Below are positions 9,672-19,064 of a stretch of 64,000 nucleotides of DNA, in pieces. The translations under genes were made by a program, and so were the position numbers. Where the stretch lies: NCBI RefSeq assembly GCF_013782625.1, contig NZ_CP056199.1, positions 328,588 to 392,587 on the forward strand, read 5' to 3'. This stretch comes from Enterobacter sp. RHBSTW-00994 (lineage in GTDB: Bacteria > Pseudomonadota > Gammaproteobacteria > Enterobacterales > Enterobacteriaceae). Under the pieces are notes generated by a model, which was not told the origin of the DNA, did no database searches, and saw nothing but the letters and a program-made list of their open reading frames with translations. Position 1 is the first letter of the stretch. The number at the start of each line of letters is the position of its first letter.

Positions 9672-9681
9672 AAATCACTCC

Positions 9682-10368
9682 TTATATCCGAAACAAGGCG
9701 TACTCGTTACACAGCACCAGCACCGCCGGTTCGTCTTCTTCGATGTTGTTATATCGGGAGAGCGGCTGGAGAAAGTGGTTGTCGTGCTCATCATCGTTGA
9801 CAGAAGACACTTCCCCCACCAGAACATCGCCAAAGCCCCGTTCTCCCCAGAAGCTGTGGTACAGACCCGGCGTCAGGCAGATGCTTTCCCCTGGCTGGAG
9901 GCGCAACTGGCTGCCAGGCGCATGTGTCTGAATTTCTCCATTAACGACTACCGTCACATCGGTATTTTCAGTCTCTTCGTGCGCGTCGGCATTCCACAGT
10001 TCGATAATGAGGTTTCCGCCCGCGCGATTGATAATGTCCTCGCGCTTACGCCAGTGAAAATGCATGGGAGTGACCTGACCGTCACGGACGTGCATGATTT
10101 TTTCGGCATAGCACTTTTCATAGGGCACGCCGTTTGGCGATCCATTGCGCAGCGTAAAAAGGGTTAATCCTTGCGCCGCGAAGTTGTTACCGCCAAAAGC
10201 GGTCACGTCCCAGCCAAGTTTGAGATCGAACACTTCCCGCCATGCGTTTTGGTCGAGCTGTTGCCATTTGGTTGGGGGAAAGCTGGCAAACGGCGGAAGA
10301 TGAACATCGTGCATGGAAAAAAATTGCCGTGTGTGGCCGAGGATTTCGTTGATTTCGGCGCGTTTCAT
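9682..10368 (-). CDS. D-lyxose-type ketol-isomerase (cupin)
   Basis: The 228-residue protein is close to the E. coli O157 D-lyxose isomerase, which interconverts D-lyxose and D-xylulose (and mannose/fructose weakly). The cupin metal ligands are visible in PMHFHWRKRED (two His and a Glu, about residues 103-110) and in LTPGLYHSFWGERG (His ~171). The start is the ATG at 10368 (MKRAEINEILGHTRQFFSMH). An in-frame upstream ATG would place 31 residues over an intergenic palindrome and is rejected. It is the first metabolic enzyme after the transporter genes; an 11-base gap separates it from the aldolase. Confidence 0.85.
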   Translation of the reverse strand: MKRAEINEILGHTRQFFSMHDVHLPPFASFPPTKWQQLDQNAWREVFDLKLGWDVTAFGGNNFAAQGLTLFTLRNGSPNGVPYEKCYAEKIMHVRDGQVTPMHFHWRKREDIINRAGGNLIIELWNADAHEETENTDVTVVVNGEIQTHAPGSQLRLQPGESICLTPGLYHSFWGERGFGDVLVGEVSSVNDDEHDNHFLQPLSRYNNIEEDEPAVLVLCNEYALFRI

Positions 10369-10412
10369 GGGAACTCCTTGCGTTACGTGCAAAGTCTTAC
10401 CCCTCATGCTAA

Positions 10413-10434
10413 CCCTCCCCCTAAGGGGAGAGGG
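10413..10434. repeat. Palindromic repeat after the binding-protein gene
   Basis: CCCTCCCC and GGGGAGAGGG flank CTAA, and the flanks extend as a longer imperfect stem. It is the same family as 3362-3380 and 26123-26166. It sits in the 96-base gap between the sugar-binding-protein gene and the isomerase gene. It could stabilise the upstream message or partly terminate, which would favour high binding-protein expression. Confidence 0.6.
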
Positions 10435-10464
10435 CTGGGAAGGGGACAACTGGCTGCACAACGA

Positions 10465-11406
10465 TTACTTAACCGTCCACCCCTTGTACGATCCGACATT
10501 CTGCTTATCGATCATCGTCACCGGGATCAGCACAGGCTCTTTCGGCGCAGGTTTGCCCTGTAGAATGTCATAGCCGATTTCGACCGCTTTTGCCGCCATA
10601 ACCTGCGGATCTTGTGCGGGTGTCGCCACAAACAGGGAATTTTCGCGTTTCAACGCTTCTTCACCATCCGGGCTACCATCGACGCCGACGATAAAGAATT
10701 CATTACGCTGAGCCTGTTTTGCCGCCAGATCTGCGCCGATCGCGGTAGGATCGTTAATGGCGAACACACCGTCGATCTTCGGATTGGCGGCCAGCAACGC
10801 GGTCATAATCTCCAGACCCCCTTCACGGCTCCCTTTGGCGTTTTGGTTGTAGGAGAGAACGTTGATATCCGGGTGACGTTTGAATTCAGTCTGGCAGCCT
10901 TCCACACGGTTTTGTACAGCGGATACCGGTGGTCCGTTGATGATCACCACATTGCCTTTACCTTTCAGGCGATCGGTAATGTATTTGCAGGCCATTTCAC
11001 CTGCCTGGGTGTTATTGGAAGTGATTGTCGCATCAGCCCCTTCTGCGGCGACGTCCACTGCCACGACGACGATCCCCGCTTCTTTCGCGCGTTTAACCGC
11101 CGGGCCGATCCCTTTGGAATCTGCGGCGTTCAGGATGATCATGTCCACTTTTGCCGCGATAAAGTTATCGATCTGCGCCACCTGCTGACCCAAATCGTAA
11201 CCGCTGGACACCAGCGTCACTTTGACGTTATCGCCTGCCAGTTTTCTCGCTTCCAGCTCGGCCCCTTTGGTGATCTGCACAAAGAACGGGTTCGCCAAAT
11301 CGCCCACCGTAACACCGATGGATTTTAAATCTTTTGCCTGCGCAAATGGTGTAGCGGCAAGCAGTGCGCCAGCACAGAGCGCGGTCACTAACGGTTTCAA
11401 ACGCAT
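10465..11406 (-). CDS. Periplasmic sugar-binding protein, RbsB type
   Basis: The 313-residue protein carries a Sec signal peptide (MRLKPLVTALCAGALLAATP, cleavage after FAQA). It then has a two-lobe type I periplasmic binding fold: IGVTVGDLANPFFVQITKGA, the DMIILNAADSKG hinge region, and GVFAINDPTAIGA with the ribose-family Asn-Asp. It captures a pentose or hexose and delivers it to the ABC permease and ATPase encoded immediately upstream. The specific sugar is unknown; D-lyxose, D-xylulose or a D-allose-like sugar would fit the downstream enzymes. Confidence 0.9.
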   Translation of the reverse strand: MRLKPLVTALCAGALLAATPFAQAKDLKSIGVTVGDLANPFFVQITKGAELEARKLAGDNVKVTLVSSGYDLGQQVAQIDNFIAAKVDMIILNAADSKGIGPAVKRAKEAGIVVVAVDVAAEGADATITSNNTQAGEMACKYITDRLKGKGNVVIINGPPVSAVQNRVEGCQTEFKRHPDINVLSYNQNAKGSREGGLEIMTALLAANPKIDGVFAINDPTAIGADLAAKQAQRNEFFIVGVDGSPDGEEALKRENSLFVATPAQDPQVMAAKAVEIGYDILQGKPAPKEPVLIPVTMIDKQNVGSYKGWTVK

Positions 11407-11435
11407 AGGGTATTCCTCAAGGTAAGATGTTGTTG

Positions 11436-12431
11436 TTATGCACTTTGATGGTGTCGGGTACGGTATTTGTCGATCAGCACCGCTATGATGATCACCGCCC
11501 CTTTGATCACCAGTTGCCAGAAGTAGGAGACGCCCATCAGCGTCATGCCGTTGTTCAGGGTGGCGATAATCAGTGCGCCCACCAGCGTGCCGGTGATCGT
11601 CCCGATCCCACCGACAAAGCTCGTTCCGCCGAGGATCACCGCCGCGATGGCGTCCAGCTCATAACCTGTCCCTAAGTTGCCGTTGGCGCTGTAAAGCCGC
11701 GAGGCGCTCATCACCCCGCCAAGCCCGGAGAGCAGGCCGCTCATGCCATATACAAACAGCAGTACCAGCCACACCTTGATGCCTGTTAAGCGTGCGGCCT
11801 GCATATTGCCGCCCACCGCGTAAATATGAACACCCAGTGTGGTACGGCGCAGAATAAACCAGCACACGACGATTACCGCCAGCGCGATCACCACCAGCCA
11901 CGGGATCGGCCCGAGGTAGTTATTGCCGATCCATTCGAAATTAATGTTTGAGTTAATCACCGTTGTGCCGTCTGCCAGCAGGTACGCCGCACCGCGTAGC
12001 GCCGTATACGTGCCGAGGGTGACGATAAACGGCGGTAGCCCGGCAAAGGCCACCAGCGCGCCGTTAAACAGGCCGAGCACCAGACCGAGCATTAGTGCGG
12101 CGGGAATGGAGAGCATGGCGAGTTCTGGTATTAGCGACACCACCATTGCTGCGACTGCAGTTGTTCCCAGAATGGAGCCCACGGACAAATCAATACCGCC
12201 GGTCAAAATGATGAAGGTCATCCCCGCAGCCAGGACGATGTTAATCGATGCCTGGCGGGTAATGTTCAGCAGGTTGCTCTCGGTGAAGAAGTTTGGAGCG
12301 ATAAAACCAAATACCGCCACGATCAGAATTAAAATGGGCAAAATACCGACCGTTTGCATCAGATCGCTCATCAGCATTTTTTTGGCGGAAGCGGATTTTG
12401 CGACCTGCTGCGGGTTGGTTGAGTTCGTCAT
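11436..12431 (-). CDS. Sugar ABC transporter permease, RbsC type
   Basis: The 331-residue integral membrane protein has 8-10 hydrophobic spans of the ribose/xylose permease family (BPD_transp_2). The conserved [13 protein letters not shown] near residue 83 and the cytoplasmic loop [14 protein letters not shown] near 219 couple to the ATPase. The start overlaps the ATPase stop by 4 bases, so translation is coupled. A hydrophilic N-terminal 25 residues precede the first membrane span. Confidence 0.92.
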   Translation of the reverse strand: MTNSTNPQQVAKSASAKKMLMSDLMQTVGILPILILIVAVFGFIAPNFFTESNLLNITRQASINIVLAAGMTFIILTGGIDLSVGSILGTTAVAAMVVSLIPELAMLSIPAALMLGLVLGLFNGALVAFAGLPPFIVTLGTYTALRGAAYLLADGTTVINSNINFEWIGNNYLGPIPWLVVIALAVIVVCWFILRRTTLGVHIYAVGGNMQAARLTGIKVWLVLLFVYGMSGLLSGLGGVMSASRLYSANGNLGTGYELDAIAAVILGGTSFVGGIGTITGTLVGALIIATLNNGMTLMGVSYFWQLVIKGAVIIIAVLIDKYRTRHHQSA

Positions 12432-13948
12432 GATTGCACCGCCTGGTGATGAGAGTCGTTCACGCCGGTTGCCAGCGTCATAATGTTTTCCTGGGTGATG
12501 TCGTGTCCGTGTAATTCGCCTGCAATGCTGCCTTCGCGCATCACATACACGCGGTCGCTCATCCCTACCACCTCCGGCAGTTCACTGGAGATCATCAGGA
12601 TCGCCACCCCTTTGCGCGCCATCTGGTTCATGATGCGGTAGATTTCACTTTTCGCCCCCACATCCACACCACGCGTTGGCTCATCCAGAATCAGAATGCG
12701 AGGTCCAATGGCGACCCAGCGGGAGATCAGCAGTTTTTGTTGATTGCCTCCGGAAAGCCCGCCTGCACGAACTTGCGAATGTGGAACACGGATATTGAGC
12801 AGGGCGATGGCATCATCAGAAATCGATTGGGCTTTTTTGCGGTTGAGCATGCCAAAGGTGGCGTCACGCTCCAGTGTCGCCATGGTGATGTTTTCCTGTG
12901 CCGCCAGCTCCAGGAACAACCCTTGTTCTTTGCGGTTTTCGGTGAGGAAACCAATGCCGTTATCAATGGCCGCGCGCGGGGAGTGGATCACCACGGGTTC
13001 GCCATCCACTTCAATCATGCCGCCCGTGGCTTTACGCACGCCAAAAATCAGCTGTGCCAGTTCGGAACGTCCTGCCCCCACCAGCCCTGCCAGACCGACG
13101 ATCTCCCCGGAACGGACCTGCAAACTGCAGGGGAGCACTTTCTTGCCGTCGGTGAGGTGATGCACATTAAGGCGCGGGCTACCGAGCGGGATATCGCGCT
13201 CTTTGTTGAACAGATCACTCAGCGGGCGACCTACCATCATCTTCACCAGTTCAGAAGCGCTGAGCTTGTCACGCGTCAGGCTGCCGACGTATTGCCCATC
13301 ACGCAAAACGCTGACCCGGTCGGACAACTCATACACTTCGGCCATACGGTGGCTGATATAGATAATCGCCATGCCTTCATCACGCAGGCGCAGGATCAAT
13401 TCAAACAGGCGATGGGTTTCGCGAGAAGAGAGTGCCGCTGTGGGTTCATCCATCACCAGGATACGGCTGTTACGGTGCAGTGCGCGGGCGATTTCTACCT
13501 GCTGCTGTTCGGCGATGGTCAGCTTCATCACCAGATCGGTCGCTTTGAAGTGCGCACCCAGGCGGTCAATGACGGCCTGGGCCTGGGCAGCCATCTCTTT
13601 ACGCTGCACCAGTCCGCCACGCGACAGCTCGCTTCCGAGAAAGATGTTTTCGGCTACGCTGAGATTGGGGGCAAGCTGCATCTCCTGATAAATCAGGGTA
13701 ATACCTGCGGCCAATGCATCTTTTGGCCCTTTGATGTGAAACACCTGGCCGTCGATCAGGATCTCACCGCTGGTGGCGGTGTATGCCCCGGCCAGGATCT
13801 TCATCAGCGTGCTTTTACCCGCACCATTTTCACCCATTAATGCGTGGATCTCACCGGGAAATACCGTCAGATCCACACCTTTGAGCGCGTGGAAACTGCC
13901 AAACACCTTGGCAATATTGCGCATCTCTAATACCGGGGTTCTGCTCAT
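12428..13948 (-). CDS. Sugar ABC transporter ATPase, RbsA type
   Basis: The 506-residue protein has two tandem nucleotide-binding domains. The first contains GENGAGKST (~39), the LSVAEN Q-loop region and LDEP-type Walker B ([11 protein letters not shown], ~164). The second has a degenerate Walker A (GLVGAGRSE, ~291), the signature [14 protein letters not shown] (~398) and [11 protein letters not shown] (~423). This matches RbsA/MglA/XylG. It is the promoter-proximal gene of the minus-strand sugar operon with AGGAGAT before the ATG. A 367-codon frame on the opposite strand is a shadow. Confidence 0.93.
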   Translation of the reverse strand: MSRTPVLEMRNIAKVFGSFHALKGVDLTVFPGEIHALMGENGAGKSTLMKILAGAYTATSGEILIDGQVFHIKGPKDALAAGITLIYQEMQLAPNLSVAENIFLGSELSRGGLVQRKEMAAQAQAVIDRLGAHFKATDLVMKLTIAEQQQVEIARALHRNSRILVMDEPTAALSSRETHRLFELILRLRDEGMAIIYISHRMAEVYELSDRVSVLRDGQYVGSLTRDKLSASELVKMMVGRPLSDLFNKERDIPLGSPRLNVHHLTDGKKVLPCSLQVRSGEIVGLAGLVGAGRSELAQLIFGVRKATGGMIEVDGEPVVIHSPRAAIDNGIGFLTENRKEQGLFLELAAQENITMATLERDATFGMLNRKKAQSISDDAIALLNIRVPHSQVRAGGLSGGNQQKLLISRWVAIGPRILILDEPTRGVDVGAKSEIYRIMNQMARKGVAILMISSELPEVVGMSDRVYVMREGSIAGELHGHDITQENIMTLATGVNDSHHQAVQS

Positions 13949-14096
13949 GGCGGATCTCCTGTGAAGCTCGATATCCGCACTTCATCACAGGTTCGTAAAT
14001 GCAAAATGTCAGAAGCCGTTCATATTTGTCATAGTTATGAATAGTTAATATGGATCACAGTTACGGGACGAAATCGTCCTGCACCGGAGCGAAGCG
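13949..14096. promoter_or_regulatory. Divergent promoter region, sugar operon / kinase
   Basis: These 148 bases separate the first operon gene (minus) from the sensor kinase (plus). An inverted pair TTCATA ... TATGAA (spacer 11) lies near 14019-14041, followed by GGATCACAG. These are candidate operator sequences for the cognate response regulator or CRP, but neither is a strong match. Confidence 0.4.
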
Positions 14097-16379
14097 ATGC
14101 CCTCACGCCGTCCCCCTTTTTTCACCAGCGCCCGTGGTCGCCTGCTGATTTTCAACCTGCTGGTGGTCGCGGTGACGTTGATGGTGAGCGGTGTGGCGGT
14201 ACTGGGCTTTCGTCATGCCAGCCAGATCCAGGAGCAGGTGCAGCAGCAAACGCTTGATGACATGACCGGCAGCATGAACCTGGCGCGTGATACTGCCAAT
14301 GTGGCGACGGCGGCGGTGCGGTTGTCGCAGGTGGTGGGTGCGCTGGAGTACAAAGGTGAGGCAGACAGGCTTAAGCAGACACAAATGGCTTTACGTCACT
14401 CTCTGGAACAACTGGCTGATGCCCCGCTGGCGCAGCAGGAACCGGCACTGGTGGCGCGAATTATCCAGCGCAGTAATGAATTACAGCAAAGCGTGACGGA
14501 GATGCTGGAGCGGGGGCAACGCCGTCATCTGGAGCGCAACGCGCTGCTTAGCGCACTCTATCAAAGCCAGAGTTACTTGCGTCATTTACAGGATATTCAG
14601 CGTCGTTTTGGCGGTAACGTACCAGATGCACAGCTGCTGGGAGAGATGGATCGGCTGATTGTGGCGGCAATAGGTACGCCTTCGCCACGTGCCACCATTC
14701 AGCAATTAAACGGAGTAATGGCCTCTCTGCCACGAACGGCTCCACAGCCTGTTGCGGATTTTGTCCTTCCCGATTTCAACGCTGAACTGCGCAAGCTTGC
14801 CCCCTTATCCAAACAGCTGGAAGAGAGCGATTTGGCGATTAGCTGGTATATGTTCCACATTAAGGCGCTGGTTGCGATCTTAAACAGCGATATTAATCAG
14901 TATGTTGAGCAGGTGGCTCAGGCATCCCAGCTTCGCACTGCCCAGAGCCATCAGGAACTGCGCTCGATCAGCGTCTTTATCTCGATTTTCGCCGTTCTGG
15001 CACTCATCATCACCGGCTGTGCCTGCTGGTATATCTACCGCAATTTAGGCTCCAACCTGACGGCCATTTCCCGCGCAATGTCGCGATTAGCGCACGGCGA
15101 GCAGGATGTTTCCGTCCCCGCCCTGCAACGCCGTGACGAGCTGGGCGAGCTGGCGCGCGCGTTCAACGTTTTTGCCCGCAACACCGCGTCACTGGAACAC
15201 ACCACCCGGCTGCTGAAAGAAAAAACCTCGCAGATGGAGGTCGATCGTATTGAGCGCCAGGGGCTGGAAGAGGCGCTGTTGCACAGTCAAAAAATGAAAG
15301 CCGTGGGGCAACTGACGGGCGGCCTGGCGCATGACTTTAACAACCTGCTGGCGGTGATTATCGGTAGCCTGGAGCTGACGGATCGTGCCTCGCCGGATGC
15401 ACCGCGCATTACCCGTGCGCTGAAAGCCGCGGAACGCGGCGCGTTGCTGACTCAGCGTCTGCTGGCGTTCTCTCGCAAGCAGTCCCTCAATCCGCATGCC
15501 GTGGAGATGAAACCGCTGCTGGAGAACCTGGGGGAGCTGATGTGCCATTCATTGCCCGCTTCCCTGACGCTGGATATTGAAGCGCAGTCTCCGGCGTGGT
15601 CTGCCTGGATTGATGTTAGCCAACTGGAAAACGCCATTATCAATCTGGTGATGAACGCCCGCGACGCGATGGAAGGGCAAACAGGTGTCATTAAAATTCG
15701 CACCTGGAACCAGCGTGTTACCCGCAGTGACGGACGCAAGCAGGACATGGTGGCGCTGGAAGTGATCGACCACGGAACGGGGATGTCGCAGGAGGTGAAG
15801 TCCCAGGTTTTCGAACCGTTCTTTACCACTAAACAGACCGGAAGCGGCAGTGGGCTAGGGTTGTCGATGGTCTACGGATTTGTGCGCCAGTCCGGTGGAC
15901 GGGTGGAAATTGAAAGTGCGCCAGGGCAGGGGACAACCGTCCGCTTGCAACTGCCACGTTCTACGCTGCTGGCCGTACCCAGGGAAGAAATACGGACTGC
16001 GACGGCCTCAGAGCCAAGCGACCAGTTGGTTCTGGTACTGGAGGATGAGGCTGATGTTCGCCAGACGCTGTGTGAGCAACTGCACCAGCTGGGTTATTTA
16101 ACGCTCGAAGCGGAAAGCGGTGAGCAGGCGCTGAGTATGCTGGAAGCCTCGCCGGATATTGGCATGTTTATCAGTGATTTAATGCTGCCAGGGAACTTAA
16201 GCGGTGCGGAGGTGATTAACCATGTTCGCAGCCGTTTTCCGCATCTTCCCGTGTTGCTGATGAGCGGCCAGGATTTACGTCCGGCGCATAACCCACAGTT
16301 GCCGGACGTGGCGCTATTGCGCAAGCCTTTTACCCGCGTGCAACTGGCGCAGGCGCTGCGGAAGGTGACCGCGAATTGA
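14097..16379 (+). CDS. Hybrid sensor histidine kinase of the sugar operon
   Basis: This is a 760-residue membrane sensor. Transmembrane segments at ~14-37 and ~295-318 flank a ~255-residue periplasmic helical sensor. A HAMP linker (~320-375), a HisKA domain with phospho-His412 (GGLAHDFNN), a HATPase domain (NLVMNARDAMEGQ N-box, DHGTGMS G1, GSGSGLGLSMVYG G2, ~515-625) and a C-terminal receiver with Asp694 (FISDLMLPG) follow. No HPt domain is seen, so phosphotransfer to the separate regulator at 7071 needs a direct or external step. It is divergent from the transporter operon. The response regulator gene is 6.3 kb away at the other end of that operon. Confidence 0.88.
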   Translation: MPSRRPPFFTSARGRLLIFNLLVVAVTLMVSGVAVLGFRHASQIQEQVQQQTLDDMTGSMNLARDTANVATAAVRLSQVVGALEYKGEADRLKQTQMALRHSLEQLADAPLAQQEPALVARIIQRSNELQQSVTEMLERGQRRHLERNALLSALYQSQSYLRHLQDIQRRFGGNVPDAQLLGEMDRLIVAAIGTPSPRATIQQLNGVMASLPRTAPQPVADFVLPDFNAELRKLAPLSKQLEESDLAISWYMFHIKALVAILNSDINQYVEQVAQASQLRTAQSHQELRSISVFISIFAVLALIITGCACWYIYRNLGSNLTAISRAMSRLAHGEQDVSVPALQRRDELGELARAFNVFARNTASLEHTTRLLKEKTSQMEVDRIERQGLEEALLHSQKMKAVGQLTGGLAHDFNNLLAVIIGSLELTDRASPDAPRITRALKAAERGALLTQRLLAFSRKQSLNPHAVEMKPLLENLGELMCHSLPASLTLDIEAQSPAWSAWIDVSQLENAIINLVMNARDAMEGQTGVIKIRTWNQRVTRSDGRKQDMVALEVIDHGTGMSQEVKSQVFEPFFTTKQTGSGSGLGLSMVYGFVRQSGGRVEIESAPGQGTTVRLQLPRSTLLAVPREEIRTATASEPSDQLVLVLEDEADVRQTLCEQLHQLGYLTLEAESGEQALSMLEASPDIGMFISDLMLPGNLSGAEVINHVRSRFPHLPVLLMSGQDLRPAHNPQLPDVALLRKPFTRVQLAQALRKVTAN

Positions 16380-16419
16380 GATTCCTCCGCTACCTCTGCA
16401 ACCTGCTGCTGTTTACTGT

Positions 16420-16448
16420 AAAGCCAGCCCCCCTGCGAGACTGGCTTT
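16420..16448 (+). terminator. Hairpin abutting the yjdP start codon
   Basis: AAAGCCAG (16420-16427) and CTGGCTTT (16441-16448) form a perfect 8-bp stem ending exactly one base before the yjdP ATG. There is no T run after it. It could be a weak terminator of the kinase gene or a translational control element of yjdP. Confidence 0.45.
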
Positions 16449-16769
16449 ATGAAATGTTACTCTACCGCTCTGTTATTGGGTTTGCTGTCTTTAACCAGTC
16501 AACTGGCTCACGCCGATATTGTAGATGATGCCATCGGCAATATTCAGCAGGCGATCAACGATGCCTATAACCCCAGCAGTAGCCGCAGTAATGATGACGG
16601 AGATCATTATGATGACAGCCGTCGGAATGACAGCAGGCAGTATGACGATCGTCGCCGACAGCTTGAAGACCGACGCCGCCGTTTAGACGAGCGTCAGCGT
16701 CGGCTTGATGATGACAGACGACAGCTTGAAGACGACGAACGAAGGCTGGAAGAGAGTGACGATCGTTAA
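16449..16769 (+). CDS. yjdP: Secreted acidic/arginine-rich protein YjdP
   Basis: The 106-residue protein has a signal peptide (MKCYSTALLLGLLSLTSQLAHA) and the segment DIVDDAIGNIQQAINDAYNP conserved in E. coli YjdP. Its charged C-terminal half is built from repeats of the type RRRLDERQRRLDDDRRQLED, likely a single long helix. Function is unknown. E. coli yjdP also neighbours phnP. No convincing Shine-Dalgarno sequence is present because a hairpin ends at the ATG. The 3' end overlaps the convergent gene by 4 bases. Confidence 0.85.
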   Translation: MKCYSTALLLGLLSLTSQLAHADIVDDAIGNIQQAINDAYNPSSSRSNDDGDHYDDSRRNDSRQYDDRRRQLEDRRRRLDERQRRLDDDRRQLEDDERRLEESDDR

Positions 16770-17248
16770 TGGTCAGGTGCGGTTTCTTCGTGCGCGATGG
16801 AAACCGTTTTGGCTTGCATGCCATCCGTCTGCTCGCCACGAAACGGGAGATACGGCACAGCCCAGCCCATGATTAGCCCGGCCAACAGTCCAGGGCCGGT
16901 CGACATCCAGAGAAAATCAGGGGGAAGCTCTTTGATGATCAGCAACCAGCAAAAAGAGGCGATAACCGCGCCGATCGCACCGCAGGCAAGCGTTCTTCGC
17001 CAGGCAGAGTGATAGATACGTTGAGGAAAGCATGCCGCAGCTATGCCGGTCAGCAGGGCTGCGAGACCACCTACAATCCAGGTTAATGCCATAAACAGCG
17101 GTAAGACGCTGAGGATTTGCAGGAGGAGTTGTCCTGGCGTGTAAGAACTGGTGAGCACTTTACCGACAATGGCAACGGGCACACCAGCGTGTGGGGCTAA
17201 TAAAGCAAACCAGCAAGCGTGATGGATAATACGGCGTGTTTTTGTCAT
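16766..17248 (-). CDS. Small four-span membrane protein, unknown
   Basis: I do not recognise this 160-residue protein. It has four hydrophobic segments (about residues 8-30, 40-75, 90-112 and 118-140), short loops and a hydrophilic tail (GEQTDGMQAKTVSIAHEE). The ATG at 17248 is preferred because AAGGGG stands 7 bases before it; a GTG 24 bases upstream is also in frame but lacks a good site. It lies convergent to yjdP and before phnP, with no evident link to phosphonate use. Confidence 0.7.
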   Translation of the reverse strand: MTKTRRIIHHACWFALLAPHAGVPVAIVGKVLTSSYTPGQLLLQILSVLPLFMALTWIVGGLAALLTGIAAACFPQRIYHSAWRRTLACGAIGAVIASFCWLLIIKELPPDFLWMSTGPGLLAGLIMGWAVPYLPFRGEQTDGMQAKTVSIAHEETAPDH

Positions 17249-17321
17249 AGCATTCCCCTTCAGAGTATTCACGTTGAAGGGGGAGGATAATCAGCATAAG
17301 TGAAGAGACAGTGAAGTGGCG

Positions 17322-18080
17322 TTAATCCAGCGCCAGCACCATTCCGTCATACCCCGCTTCGAACCCTTCCGGCAACGGGTTATCCATGAGCCATACGTCA
17401 AACTGGTGGCTGATATGGGTCAGAATCACCTGCGGACAGCCAATCACGTTATTCAATGCAATCACCGTATTTAAATCACAGTGGTTGCCTGGCGTTTCAT
17501 CACGCGGGGCATGGCTACAGTCGATAATAATGACCTGCGGCTGGTTATTGAGCAGGAACTTCACTGTTTTTTCAGGCAGTCCGGCGGTATCGGAGAGCCA
17601 TGCCACACGGCTGTGGGCGCTTTCCAGTAAATAACCAAAGGTGAGTTTTGAGTGGTTGAGCGGCAATGGTGTCACCCGTAATCCCTGTAGCTCGAAGACC
17701 ACAAAGGGCTCGACCGTGTGGCTAAAATCCAGAATTCCGGGGTGTTTAAACAGGTCATCGCAGCCAGCGTCGTCCGGCGGGCCGTAGACCGGAAGGGTTG
17801 CGCCGACTCCCCAGCGTAGCGGGAACAACCCCTGCACATGGTCCATATGGTAATGGGTGAGCAAAAACTGCTGGAAGCTGCCCGCAGGCCAGTCGTCCAT
17901 CAGGTCCGGAAGCCCCGCATCCAGCAGTGTCACTGCGTTGTTGAATTTGACCACCGCACTACAGGGGCGACGGCGGTGATTGACTTGCAAACGTGCCCGA
18001 CGGCATGCCGCGCAGTCGCAGCCAAACACGGGCACAAGCTGAGCGCCACCAGTTCCCGTCAACGTGATCGTCAAACTCAT
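17322..18080 (-). CDS. phnP: Phosphoribosyl 1,2-cyclic phosphate phosphodiesterase
   Basis: PhnP opens 5-phospho-ribose 1,2-cyclic phosphate to ribose 1,5-bisphosphate after C-P bond cleavage. It is a metallo-beta-lactamase-fold protein: [10 protein letters not shown] gives the HxHxDH metal site near residue 77, and CDCAAC near the N-terminus gives the structural zinc cysteines. SDTAGLPEK and DCSHAPRDE supply further ligands. The start is the ATG at 18080 with AGAGGTGG upstream (252 residues, as in E. coli). The GTG at 18086 lies inside that site. It is the last gene of the operon. Confidence 0.95.
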   Translation of the reverse strand: MSLTITLTGTGGAQLVPVFGCDCAACRRARLQVNHRRRPCSAVVKFNNAVTLLDAGLPDLMDDWPAGSFQQFLLTHYHMDHVQGLFPLRWGVGATLPVYGPPDDAGCDDLFKHPGILDFSHTVEPFVVFELQGLRVTPLPLNHSKLTFGYLLESAHSRVAWLSDTAGLPEKTVKFLLNNQPQVIIIDCSHAPRDETPGNHCDLNTVIALNNVIGCPQVILTHISHQFDVWLMDNPLPEGFEAGYDGMVLALD

Positions 18081-18088
18081 ATCCACCT

Positions 18089-18523
18089 CTACAGCGGTTT
18101 GGTAAAGCGAAAGTGGCTCTGTGTGTAGCCTTCACGCACATAAAAACGGTGTGCGTCTACACGCTTCACGCTGGTAGACAGTTCCGTTAATTCCGCACCG
18201 GCGTGGCGAGCTTTGTCCTCAGCCCACGCCAGCAGTTGGCTACCGACTTTCAGTCCACGTGCTTGCGGCATCACTACCAACTCCTGGATCTCACCGATCC
18301 ACCTCGCATGGTGGAGATGAAACTGTAAATGCAGTCCAATCATGCCGATGATATGCCCATCCAGTAGCGCCAGCTGATAGTGCATATTGCGGTCCTGAAG
18401 GTTGGCAATAAAGCCGGCATGAAAGGCCTGTCGGTCAAATTCGGCTTGCTTGAGTTCGCAAATCAGAGCGTAAACCGCAAGTGCATCATCAGGCCCGGCG
18501 CGGCGAAGTTCACAGGCAGACAT
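18089..18523 (-). CDS. phnO: Aminoalkylphosphonate N-acetyltransferase
   Basis: This 144-residue GNAT acetyltransferase acetylates aminoalkylphosphonates (and 1-aminoalkylphosphonic acids) with acetyl-CoA, widening or detoxifying C-P lyase substrates. The acetyl-CoA loop is [13 protein letters not shown] (~91-103) and the C-terminal strand holds HRFYVREGY. It overlaps phnN by 14 bases. Confidence 0.93.
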   Translation of the reverse strand: MSACELRRAGPDDALAVYALICELKQAEFDRQAFHAGFIANLQDRNMHYQLALLDGHIIGMIGLHLQFHLHHARWIGEIQELVVMPQARGLKVGSQLLAWAEDKARHAGAELTELSTSVKRVDAHRFYVREGYTQSHFRFTKPL

Positions 18524-19064
18524 GGTGTTTCTCCTTCTGGCGAATCAGTGATAAAAAATTATCGACTGACTGTAGCAAACTTCCGTCGTTGTTGAGGATA
18601 TGGCAGTCAGAAGGGGTATACCGTGCCGCGCGCTCCAGGCGCAGGTCGATCTCGCGCGCACTCTCTCGCCCACGGTTTTGCAGGCGTTGGCGCAGAATAT
18701 CGGGCGATACCTGTAAACAAACGGGAAGTAATGCGGCTTCATAGCGGGCATGCGCCTGCGCAAGGTGAGCGCGGGAGCCGTTCACCAGCACGTCAAATCC
18801 GGCATGGAGCCACAGATCTATCTCCACGCCCACACCATAGTAGAAGCCATTCGCATGCCAGCTGAGTGCCAGTAGGTTTTGTCCGGCGCGGGTAAAAAAT
18901 TCCTGTTCGCTCAGTGAAATATGGTTTTCACTTCCGGCGTTCGCTGCACGGGTAATGTAGCGATGCGCGACCAGTAGCTGGGTATGTTCTCGCTGCCGTA
19001 ACGCCGACAGCAGGCTGTCTTTTCCGGAGCCGGATGGCCCCATTAACCAGATCAGTCTTCCCAT
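18510..19064 (-). CDS. phnN: Ribose 1,5-bisphosphokinase
   Basis: This kinase converts ribose 1,5-bisphosphate and ATP to PRPP, the last step of the phosphonate pathway. It has 184 residues and a guanylate-kinase-like fold with P-loop [11 protein letters not shown] near residue 9. The phnM stop and phnN start share one base. Confidence 0.94.
   Translation of the reverse strand: MGRLIWLMGPSGSGKDSLLSALRQREHTQLLVAHRYITRAANAGSENHISLSEQEFFTRAGQNLLALSWHANGFYYGVGVEIDLWLHAGFDVLVNGSRAHLAQAHARYEAALLPVCLQVSPDILRQRLQNRGRESAREIDLRLERAARYTPSDCHILNNDGSLLQSVDNFLSLIRQKEKHHVCL

Noticed and set aside
12737..13840. 367-codon plus-strand frame antisense to the sugar ABC ATPase
   Set aside because: A shadow of a GC-rich coding region; the opposite strand encodes a full two-domain ABC protein with all motifs.
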